NCBI GenBank assembly: GCA_007123335.1
Contig: SKLG01000245.1
Span: forward strand, 1 to 16,554
From: Anaerolineae bacterium
GTDB taxonomy: Bacteria > Chloroflexota > Anaerolineae > UBA1429
DNA length: 16,554 nt
Direction: 5' to 3'
Shown here: positions 7,896-13,969 of the stretch, in pieces
How positions within the stretch are numbered: position 1 is the stretch's first letter
How the letters are laid out: each line of letters starts with the position of its first letter
Notes under the pieces: generated by a model
Told to the model about the DNA's origin: nothing
The model's database searches: none
The model's input: the letters and a program-made list of their open reading frames with translations, nothing else
Program-made: the position numbers and the translations under genes

Positions 7896-9407
7896 ATGCG
7901 GCTTCGACAACGACTTTGGAACCCTTATGTGTTGGTGTTCCTGTCTAGCGGTTCTATCATGACCATCGAGTTGGTGGCTAGCCGGCTCGCTGCCCCGCGA
8001 CTCGGAGTATCGCTCTATACATGGACATCGATTATCGGCATCGTCTTGGCCGGTATCTCGGTGGGTAACTATGTGGGGGGGAGGCTGTCCGATCGATGGG
8101 CGTCTTTGCCCTTCTTGGGGCTGCTTCTGGCCCTTGCCTCGTTGGGAACCTTGAGCATTCTGTATCTGACGGATCTGTTTCACCGCGTGCCGATCACCCA
8201 TTCATGGCCGGTGATGTTGCAGATCGTGGGCTATGTTGCCGCCGTCTATTTTGTGCCTGGCGCCATTCTGGGCTGTGTGTCGCCCACCGTTGTCAAGCTG
8301 AGCCTCGACGACCTTAACCGCGCGGGCACTACGGTGGGCAAGATTTACGCCTGGTCGACGGCGGGCAGCATCGCCGGAACCTTTGCCACCGGCTTCTGGT
8401 TCATCTCCTGGTTCGGCACGCGGACCATCATCACCATCGTGGCCGCCCTGCTGATGATTCTGGCGCTATGGTTCGTCACCGTGGGAGGCTGGCGTAAGGC
8501 GTTGTTTCGGGCGGCAGTGTTGCTGACGCTCTTTGCCGTGGGCTGGTGGTTCCTGCAAACAAACGGCGCGCTGGCCAGTGAGTGTCTGCAAGAATCCAAG
8601 TACTTTTGCATCAAGGTTCACGACGAACAGGTGGAGGGGCGCGAGGTGCGCTCTCTGGTGTTGGATAGGTTGGTGCACAGCTACACCGATATTGATGATC
8701 CCACCTATCTGCAGTATGGCTATGAGCGTACCTATGCCGAGGTGATCGAGCCGCTGGTGCAGGCCAATCCTACGCCCGATGTCTTTTTCATCGGTGGCGG
8801 CGGCTATACCTTCCCCCGTTACCTAGAGGAGACTCTTCCTGCCAGCCGACTCGTGGTAGCCGAGATCGACCCGGCGGTGATCGAGGTGGCTTATACACAT
8901 ATGGGTTTGGATCGGGATACGCGCATCGAGAGTTGGGCCATGGACGCGCGCGCTTATATGGCCTGGCACGGCCAACCGAATTCTTTTGATATTATTTTTG
9001 GCGATGCATTTAATGACTACTCGGTTCCATTTCATCTGACAACGCTCGAGTTTGCGCAGCTCCTGGACCATCTGTTGCGTGAGGATGGCATGTATCTGGC
9101 GAACATCATTGATGGTGGCCGCCACGGTCATTTCCTGCGCGCGTTTGTGCGCACCCTACAGCAGGTGTTTCCTCATGTGTACGTCATTCCCAACCAGCGG
9201 GTTGGCTGGGAGAACTCGACCCGTTCGACCTTTGTGGTAGTGGCTAGCAGACAAACACTGGATCTGCATAGCCTGGATATGGAGCATCAACCGCTGACGC
9301 CGGAGGATCTGGCGGCGTATCTGGCCCAAGAACCGCCCTTGATCCTCACCGACGACTTTGTGCCGGTGGACAACCTTTTGCTGCCGGTATTCAGGGATTC
9401 GGCCTGA
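7896..9407 (+). CDS. Membrane-anchored spermidine-synthase-like protein (fused MFS/SpeE type)
   Basis: A 503-residue fusion. The first 225 or so residues contain about seven hydrophobic segments, with an MFS-like loop GNYVGGRLSDR after the second. A soluble Rossmann-type methyltransferase-fold domain of the spermidine synthase family follows: nucleotide-binding loop FIGGGGY (G300-G303), VVAEIDPAVIEVA for ribose contact, DARAYM, and FDIIFGDAFNDYSVPFHLTTLEF, which aligns with the aminopropyltransferase active-site strand. Soluble spermidine synthases usually have a D-S-S-D-P-like sequence where this one has GDAFND, so the substrate may differ; polyamine synthesis is only a family-based guess. 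No adenosylmethionine decarboxylase or other polyamine gene is nearby. The promoter at 7824 lies upstream, and the cNMP/bPH gene follows after 40 bp on the same strand, suggesting one transcript. Confidence 0.88.
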   Translation: MRLRQRLWNPYVLVFLSSGSIMTIELVASRLAAPRLGVSLYTWTSIIGIVLAGISVGNYVGGRLSDRWASLPFLGLLLALASLGTLSILYLTDLFHRVPITHSWPVMLQIVGYVAAVYFVPGAILGCVSPTVVKLSLDDLNRAGTTVGKIYAWSTAGSIAGTFATGFWFISWFGTRTIITIVAALLMILALWFVTVGGWRKALFRAAVLLTLFAVGWWFLQTNGALASECLQESKYFCIKVHDEQVEGREVRSLVLDRLVHSYTDIDDPTYLQYGYERTYAEVIEPLVQANPTPDVFFIGGGGYTFPRYLEETLPASRLVVAEIDPAVIEVAYTHMGLDRDTRIESWAMDARAYMAWHGQPNSFDIIFGDAFNDYSVPFHLTTLEFAQLLDHLLREDGMYLANIIDGGRHGHFLRAFVRTLQQVFPHVYVIPNQRVGWENSTRSTFVVVASRQTLDLHSLDMEHQPLTPEDLAAYLAQEPPLILTDDFVPVDNLLLPVFRDSA

Positions 9408-9447
9408 GCGAACGGATCCGGCGCTATAGGACAAAGTAGGGGCGACC

Positions 9448-11184
9448 GTGGATAGCATCTATCTGTTGCGTCGCGTACCACTCTTTCAGAATCTGTCGGC
9501 AGACTATCTGTCGCGCATTGCCCAGCTCGCTGAGTGGCATGAAGCTGCGCCGGGTACGCGGCTCACCTATCAGGCCGGATTGGGGGCTGCACTCTTTATC
9601 ATCGAAGAGGGTGAGTGTGTCATTCGCCGAGTCGATGAGCGGGGGATGCAGCGGCCGGTGGGCATGCTTGGTCCCGGCGACTCTTTTGGCGTGGCCTCGC
9701 TCTTTTTGGGCGAGCGACGCGACGCGACGGTGATCGCCCTGACCGAGGTGCACTACTGGACGATACACCGCGACGACTTTCAGGAACTTTTGGCTGATGA
9801 GCCGCAGTTGGAACGTCAGCTCAACATCCCCCCCGATATCCGCGAGCGCCTTCGTGCACCACGCTTTCCTTGGCTAGAAGCCGGCGAGACCGTGGTCTAC
9901 TATACCCACCGGCATTGGATCTTTTTCGCGCGTGCTATTGGACTTGCCACGCTTCTCATGGGCGCCTACCTCGCTATTCTTTCGTTCTTGGCAAGATATG
10001 TTGCTTTTCCATGGTTACCGCTGTTCTTGCCGGCAAGTATCATCTATGGTATCTTTTTACTATGGCACTGGATCGACTGGCGCAACGACTATTTCGCCGT
10101 GACGACATACCGCTTTACCCATCGCGAACGGGTGGCCCTGATATACGAGTCGCGGCGCGAAGCGCCCTTGGACCGAGTGCAGAATATCCACATTCAGCGC
10201 TTTCTGCTTGGGCGATTGCTGGGCTACGGCGATCTAACCATTCAGACAGCCGCCGACGTGGGGCGTATTCACTTTCACACGGTGCCCAAGCCTGAGGTGA
10301 TGCGCGAGGCGATCTGGGCCGAGATTAACCGAGCCCAGTCGATGCGCCAGGCCATCGAGCGCTACCGGATCCACGAGGCGTTGGTGTCGCACCTGAACAT
10401 GGAGGCCCAAGTCCCACCGCTCGAGATCGCCCCCGGCGAGGACGCACCCCCGGGCCTGACCGAGATTCCGGCGGCGCCCATGGTTACACCGGGCTTGTTC
10501 AGCCGCTCATTAATGTGGTTAGCGCAGACCGGGCTTATTCCTCCATCGCGGATCGAGCTACAGGGCCAGGTGATCTGGCGCAAGCATTGGCTGTTTCTCT
10601 TCATCCATACGTTACCTCCGCTGCTCATGGTCCTATTCTTTGGTACATTAACGTTACTAGGTTTTTGGGGTGAGCCGGGGCTCTTTGTGCAGTGGATACC
10701 TTATTATGTGCCGATAGCCCTTTTGTTGACAATCATCGGCATGGGCTGGATGTGGTGGGAGTTTATTGACTGGGGGAATGATCAATACATTCTCACCGAG
10801 GAGCGTATCATCGACATTGAGCGTCGGCCACTCTTTTTCAGCGAGCACCGCCGCGACGCCAGCCTCGGCATGATCCAGAATGTCAGTCTCCACATGCCTA
10901 ACTTTATTGCGGCGGTGTTCAATTATGGCAACGTATTGGTGCAGACCGCCGGCGCCGGAGAGTTCACCTTTGACCGGGTGGGCAATCCGCGAGCGGTACA
11001 GGCCGAGATCTTTCAACGCATGCAGGCCTATCGCGAGGCGCAACTGGAACGCGAAGCCAGTCGACGTCGGGCCGAGCTGGCCGAGTGGTTCAGCGTATAT
11101 ACAGAGCTTGTGCGCCCCGTGGAGTCGCCTGTAGAAGGTGAGGGGGAGGAGCAGTCGGAACAGGACGGAGGAGAGATACGGTAG
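9448..11184 (+). CDS. Cyclic-nucleotide-binding-domain protein with two membrane-linked bPH domains
   Basis: A 578-residue inner-membrane protein starting at GTG 9448, with AGGGG just upstream. Residues 1-125 form a cNMP-binding domain (LFQNLSADYLSRIAQLAEW, LFIIEEGECVIRRV, GPGDSFGVASLFLGERRDATV). Two similar modules follow. Each has a hydrophobic hairpin (about 155-210 and 376-435) leading into a bacterial PH domain of the YdbS type: WIDWRNDYFAVTTYRFTHRE ... LDRVQNIHIQRF, and FIDWGNDQYILTEERIIDIERR ... LGMIQNVSLHMP. In the phosphate-binding cassette the usual FGE is FGV, so the glutamate that contacts the ribose is missing while the RRDAT arginine remains; it may bind another ligand or none. 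The C-terminus is a charged helix and a Glu-rich tail. It probably shares a transcript with the SpeE-like gene. The role is unknown; a membrane sensor or scaffold is inference. Confidence 0.88.
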   Translation: MDSIYLLRRVPLFQNLSADYLSRIAQLAEWHEAAPGTRLTYQAGLGAALFIIEEGECVIRRVDERGMQRPVGMLGPGDSFGVASLFLGERRDATVIALTEVHYWTIHRDDFQELLADEPQLERQLNIPPDIRERLRAPRFPWLEAGETVVYYTHRHWIFFARAIGLATLLMGAYLAILSFLARYVAFPWLPLFLPASIIYGIFLLWHWIDWRNDYFAVTTYRFTHRERVALIYESRREAPLDRVQNIHIQRFLLGRLLGYGDLTIQTAADVGRIHFHTVPKPEVMREAIWAEINRAQSMRQAIERYRIHEALVSHLNMEAQVPPLEIAPGEDAPPGLTEIPAAPMVTPGLFSRSLMWLAQTGLIPPSRIELQGQVIWRKHWLFLFIHTLPPLLMVLFFGTLTLLGFWGEPGLFVQWIPYYVPIALLLTIIGMGWMWWEFIDWGNDQYILTEERIIDIERRPLFFSEHRRDASLGMIQNVSLHMPNFIAAVFNYGNVLVQTAGAGEFTFDRVGNPRAVQAEIFQRMQAYREAQLEREASRRRAELAEWFSVYTELVRPVESPVEGEGEEQSEQDGGEIR

Positions 11185-11273
11185 GGTCGAAGGACCTTTG
11201 TAGGGAAACAGTGGTCTGAGGGATCTGTATCCGACTCTACTCTCGGCGGATTTGCATTGTGCTTTTCCTATAC

Positions 11274-11280
11274 AGGAGGG
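11274..11280 (+). promoter_or_regulatory. Ribosome-binding site deciding the start at 11284
   Basis: AGGAGGG lies just before ATG 11284. The in-frame GTG at 11257 is upstream of this site and would add nine residues with no family similarity that I recognise, so the ATG is preferred. Confidence 0.7.
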
Positions 11281-11283
11281 CTC

Positions 11284-12132
11284 ATGAACAGCGAGATCGA
11301 TCTCACCGGCCTTGTCGATGTCCACGTCCACACCTCGCCCGACACCCGCCCGCGCTACGCCGATGATATTCAGGTTGCCAGGGAGGCGGCTCAGGCGGGT
11401 ATGCGCGGGGTGATGGTTAAATCCCATTGGACCCTCACCGCCGACCGCGCCGCCATCGCCGAGGGGGTCATCCGCGCCGAGGGCCATACCAACACCCGCG
11501 TCATTGGCGGAGTGGCTCTCAATGCCGCGCTGGGCTGGCTCAACCCTTACGCCGTCGAGGCCGCTCTCGCCATGGGCGCCCGCGAGGTCTGGATGCCGAC
11601 ATTGGATCTGGCTGGCCCCCTCCAAACGCGCTGGCCCGGTGGTCCGGTGATCTGGGATGAAGCGGGAGCCATCAAGCAGACGGTGCACGATATCCTGGAT
11701 CTGGTTCTCGACGCCGATGTGACCCTGGGCACCGGTCACCTTCCTCCCCAAGAGGCAGCCGCCTTGGTGCAGCTCGCCAAGGAGCGGGGCCTGCTCAAGA
11801 TTCTCGTCACCCATCCCGAAGCGCGCTTTTTGCGCATGTCGATCGATGCCCAGCAAGAGATCGCTGGCGAGGGGGTCTTTTTCGAGCACTGTTACAACGA
11901 TGTCGTGCCGGTGGATGGCAGCGAGGGCATCGCGCTAGAAGAGATCGCACAGGCGGTACGGCGAACCGGTGTCGAGAGCAACGTCCTATCTTCCGATTAT
12001 GGGCAGGCCGGACATCCGCCGCCGGTGGAGGGGCTGCGGGAATACCTGGGGCGGATGATGGCGCTGGGCTTTTCCTGGGCAGAGATCCAACGCATGGCCG
12101 GCGAGAACCCCGCCTATTTGATGGGCATATAA
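11284..12132 (+). CDS. DUF6282-family amidohydrolase-like protein
   Basis: A 282-residue cytoplasmic protein with no signal peptide. The order of likely metal ligands follows the amidohydrolase TIM-barrel plan: HVH (H14, H16) in LVDVHVHTSPD, K46 in VMVKSHW, H152 in GTGHLP, H177 in VTHPE and D238 in SSDYGQ. This predicts a one- or two-metal hydrolase, lactonase or decarboxylase; the substrate is unknown. I place it in DUF6282 from the HVHTSPDTRPR start and the GTGHLPPQEAAALVQLAKERG and VTHPEARF segments. It follows the cNMP/bPH gene on the same strand after 99 bp without a clear promoter or terminator, so it may be read from the same transcript. It converges with the alpha/beta hydrolase gene, and no hairpin terminator is seen in the 37 bp between them. 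Confidence 0.82.
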   Translation: MNSEIDLTGLVDVHVHTSPDTRPRYADDIQVAREAAQAGMRGVMVKSHWTLTADRAAIAEGVIRAEGHTNTRVIGGVALNAALGWLNPYAVEAALAMGAREVWMPTLDLAGPLQTRWPGGPVIWDEAGAIKQTVHDILDLVLDADVTLGTGHLPPQEAAALVQLAKERGLLKILVTHPEARFLRMSIDAQQEIAGEGVFFEHCYNDVVPVDGSEGIALEEIAQAVRRTGVESNVLSSDYGQAGHPPPVEGLREYLGRMMALGFSWAEIQRMAGENPAYLMGI

Positions 12133-12169
12133 GCTCATATGGCTGGGCTGGAGAGGTGAGGTTCTCTGT

Positions 12170-12988
12170 CTATGGGCGCCCATTCGGCGGGGGCCTGTGC
12201 TCGGCAGCGCCGGCGATGTCCTGCAGAAAGGCGAGCACCATCGGCGCGACCACCTCAGCGCAATAGTAAGCGGCATAGTGATCCAAGCCCGCCAGCGGCC
12301 GCCAGTGTATGGCGGGATGTTGTTTGGCAAAGCGCCGCGCCTGTGGGTAAAAGATGACGTCCTCGGTACCCACGTAATAAAGCGCTGGCGCGGGTATATG
12401 GGTAGCAGTTCTCTCCCCGGATGTCTCGGCACGGGCGGATACGTATAGCGCCTGCAGATAGGCGATCATCGACTGTAAATCGTTGGCCATAAAGCGCGTT
12501 CGCTGTGCTTCGCTCCAGGCCGGGCCGAAACCGGCAGCCATATGCCCTTCGATAGTCGCCAGACCGCGCCGCCAGGTGGCGATGCGCCGCTGTATACCCT
12601 CGGGGTTCTGTGGGTAAGGGTGGATGCCGCCGATGATCAGCGAGCGCAGGCGCTCCGCGGCCTGATGCGCCAGGGCGAACCCCACTCGGCCGCCCATGGA
12701 GTACCCCCAGTAATGGGCGCTGTCCAGGCCCTCAACGTCCAACACGGCCAGCACGTCATCGGCCATCATGTCGAGGGCGTAGGCGTCAGGGTCCTCCGGT
12801 TTGTCGCTGTCGCCGTGTCCGCGAGCATCGAGAAGCAGCAGCCGATAGTGTGGCGCTAACCGCTCGACATAACCGAATTCGTGCCAATCGTGCAGCGAGC
12901 CGCAAAAGGCGTGGTAGAGCACCAACGGCGGGCCGTCGCCAACGACTTGATAGTGGATGCGCGCGTTGTGGCTCTGGGCGTGGGGCAT
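12170..12988 (-). CDS. Alpha/beta hydrolase
   Basis: A 272-residue serine hydrolase of the alpha/beta fold, cytoplasmic. The triad is readable: nucleophile S97 in GYSMGG, acid D210 in VGTEDV and H237 in GLDHYAAY. The oxyanion region VLYHAFCGSLHDW replaces the commoner HGxxG. LLLDARGHGDSDKP is a typical strand after the first helix. The nearest relatives are probably the generic esterase/lactonase (RsbQ/3-oxoadipate enol-lactonase-like) hydrolases; the substrate is unknown. ATG 12988 is chosen because AAGGAGAGGA (12991-13000 on the opposite strand) sits directly before it. The frame is open up to 13123, but that extra part has no family similarity. It is divergent from the small gene at 13136. 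Confidence 0.9.
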   Translation of the reverse strand: MPHAQSHNARIHYQVVGDGPPLVLYHAFCGSLHDWHEFGYVERLAPHYRLLLLDARGHGDSDKPEDPDAYALDMMADDVLAVLDVEGLDSAHYWGYSMGGRVGFALAHQAAERLRSLIIGGIHPYPQNPEGIQRRIATWRRGLATIEGHMAAGFGPAWSEAQRTRFMANDLQSMIAYLQALYVSARAETSGERTATHIPAPALYYVGTEDVIFYPQARRFAKQHPAIHWRPLAGLDHYAAYYCAEVVAPMVLAFLQDIAGAAEHRPPPNGRP

Positions 12989-13017
12989 GATCCTCTCCTT
13001 CCCGTACTGTGAACCGC

Positions 13018-13046
13018 AGAATAACGCGTGGCCGCCCATCGCGCAA
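13018..13046 (-). promoter_or_regulatory. Candidate promoter of the alpha/beta hydrolase gene
   Basis: Reading leftward, TTGCGC (13046-13041) and TATTCT (13023-13018) are separated by exactly 17 bp and lie about 30 bp before the start codon. Both hexamers are only partial matches, so this is a tentative call. Confidence 0.3.
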
Positions 13047-13135
13047 ATGCTCTGCGTCACCTGGGATGCGACATGCAAGGGTGGGTAGCGTACCGTATTG
13101 CGGTCCGCCCACGCGAGTCCCAATAGGAGGTCGCC

Positions 13136-13336
13136 ATGGCCCGCGTTACGCAGCTTTCCACCAGCCCGAGGGTGCGCAAGGCCTTACTCTATGAATCGTT
13201 GCTTCTTTTTCCGATCACCCTCTACTACTTTACTCCCGATCTGATCGTTATGGCCGCGGGCGAGGGGATCCTCAGCGGCAGCGCCATCGTCTTTGGGCTG
13301 ATGTTCCTCTCGGCTTTGGTGGTGGGACGCCTATAG
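13136..13336 (+). pseudogene. N-terminal fragment of a membrane 4Fe-4S (NapH/YccM-like) polyferredoxin
   Basis: A 66-codon frame with a good ribosome-binding site (AGGAGG, 13125-13130) and ATG 13136. It has two hydrophobic segments: ALLYESLLLFPITLYYF, and SGSAIVFGLMFLSALVVG. Pattern and order recall the start of integral-membrane 4Fe-4S proteins, which read roughly 'FP-L-Y-SP-LI--GA--GI-SGS-IVFGL-FLSAL--GR' and then continue into a CGW-CP iron-sulfur motif. Here the frame stops (TAG) right after GRL, before any cysteine, and no Cys-rich continuation is seen in any frame before the hairpin at 13374. It therefore looks like a truncated remnant that lost its redox part. It could still be translated as a small membrane protein. 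Confidence 0.55.
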
Positions 13337-13373
13337 GGGGAACCTTCCGAGCTCCTGGGCCGTTCTATAGATG

Positions 13374-13405
13374 AATCGGCTCAATGCTATCGCATCGAGC
13401 CGATT
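13374..13405 (+). terminator. Stem-loop between the truncated gene and the META lipoprotein gene
   Basis: Arms 13374-13387 and 13392-13405 pair at 13 of 14 positions around a TATC loop (core AATCGGCTC / GAGCCGATT). No T-run follows on either strand. It probably ends transcription from the left, or protects or attenuates the start of the downstream transcript, which begins translation at 13433. Confidence 0.5.
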
Positions 13406-13432
13406 AAAACCTTATAAAATGGAAGGAGACTC

Positions 13433-13843
13433 GTGAAAAAGCGTTTTGTCCTGGCCCTAGCGATGGTTGTCATCATGCTCCTCGCAGCCTGCACGATGAA
13501 CACCAACAACTCATTGGACAACACCACATGGTATCTGGTGAGTCTGGGCGATGAACCTGCTCTGTCCGATGTTAAAGTGACGCTCCAGTTTGAGAATGGC
13601 AGCGTGGGTGGCAAAGACGGTTGTAACTGGTACGGCGGCACGTATACGGTTAACGGCGATCAGTGGAACGTCGATGATGAGATCACCAGCACATTGATCC
13701 TATGCTCAGAGCCGATCATGGAGCAAGCCCAAGCCTACATGGCAGCCCTGAGAGGAGCCAGCCGATACCAGATTGAGGACCAGCAGTTAACCCTATTGGA
13801 TGCGAATGGCACCATCCTGGCTACCTTTGCGGCGCAGAGCTAG
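13433..13843 (+). CDS. META-domain (HslJ-like) lipoprotein
   Basis: A 136-residue small envelope protein. KKRF plus a hydrophobic stretch leads to the lipobox LAAC with Cys20 as the likely lipidation site, followed by an Asn-rich linker. The rest is one META domain: NTTWYLVSLGDEP, then GGKDGCNWYGGTYTV (the conserved G-x-GCN-Y-G-Y pattern), then LILCSEPIMEQAQAYMAAL, and QLTLLDANGTILATF as the final strand pair. The two conserved cysteines (in DGCNWY and LILCSE) could pair. HslJ-type proteins are linked to heat shock and novobiocin tolerance in E. coli; the molecular function is unknown. Start is GTG 13433 with AAGGAG eight or so bases before. The stem-loop at 13374 lies upstream. Confidence 0.88.
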   Translation: MKKRFVLALAMVVIMLLAACTMNTNNSLDNTTWYLVSLGDEPALSDVKVTLQFENGSVGGKDGCNWYGGTYTVNGDQWNVDDEITSTLILCSEPIMEQAQAYMAALRGASRYQIEDQQLTLLDANGTILATFAAQS

Positions 13844-13878
13844 GAGTTGGTCATTGTCCCGATCTCTGCTTTGGCGCG

Positions 13879-13907
13879 TTGACACCGGCCACGCTTGCGG
13901 CGAGAAT
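13879..13907 (+). promoter_or_regulatory. Candidate promoter of the DUF3604 gene
   Basis: A perfect -35 TTGACA (13879-13884) is followed at 17 bp by GAGAAT (13902-13907, 4 of 6). The predicted start is near 13914, about 55 nt before ATG 13970. An inverted repeat (13882-13889 with 13913-13920) overlaps it. Confidence 0.4.
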
Positions 13908-13920
13908 GAGATGCCGGTGT
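13882..13920. promoter_or_regulatory. 8-bp inverted repeat straddling the candidate DUF3604 promoter
   Basis: ACACCGGC (13882-13889) and GCCGGTGT (13913-13920) are exact inverted copies 23 bp apart. One arm overlaps the -35 and the other covers the predicted transcription start. The geometry suits a dimeric repressor or a looped operator, but no regulator gene is nearby. Confidence 0.3.
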
Positions 13921-13959
13921 GTGCACAGCGGTGCGCGCAGGCCCCGATGACGCTCCCAC

Positions 13960-13964
13960 GGAGG
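13960..13964 (+). promoter_or_regulatory. Ribosome-binding site deciding the start at 13970
   Basis: GGAGG lies five bases before ATG 13970. The frame is open further up, to a GTG at 13919, but that start would lie on the predicted transcription start and has no such site. Confidence 0.7.
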
Positions 13965-13969
13965 CTCTC

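Noticed and set aside
11185..11283. Hairpin GGTC-GAAG-GACC and a TATACA element before the DUF6282 gene
   Set aside because: The stem is very short with no T-run, and TATACA overlaps the ribosome-binding site with no -35, so neither can be supported.
10657..11889. 410-codon minus-strand open frame spanning two plus-strand genes
   Set aside because: It crosses the gap between the cNMP/bPH and DUF6282 genes in antisense, and no domain is visible.
12133..12183. Terminator between DUF6282 and the alpha/beta hydrolase gene
   Set aside because: Only a 12-bp palindrome ATGGGCGCCCAT (12172-12183) inside the hydrolase C-terminal codons and a four-pair stem were seen; both are too weak to call.
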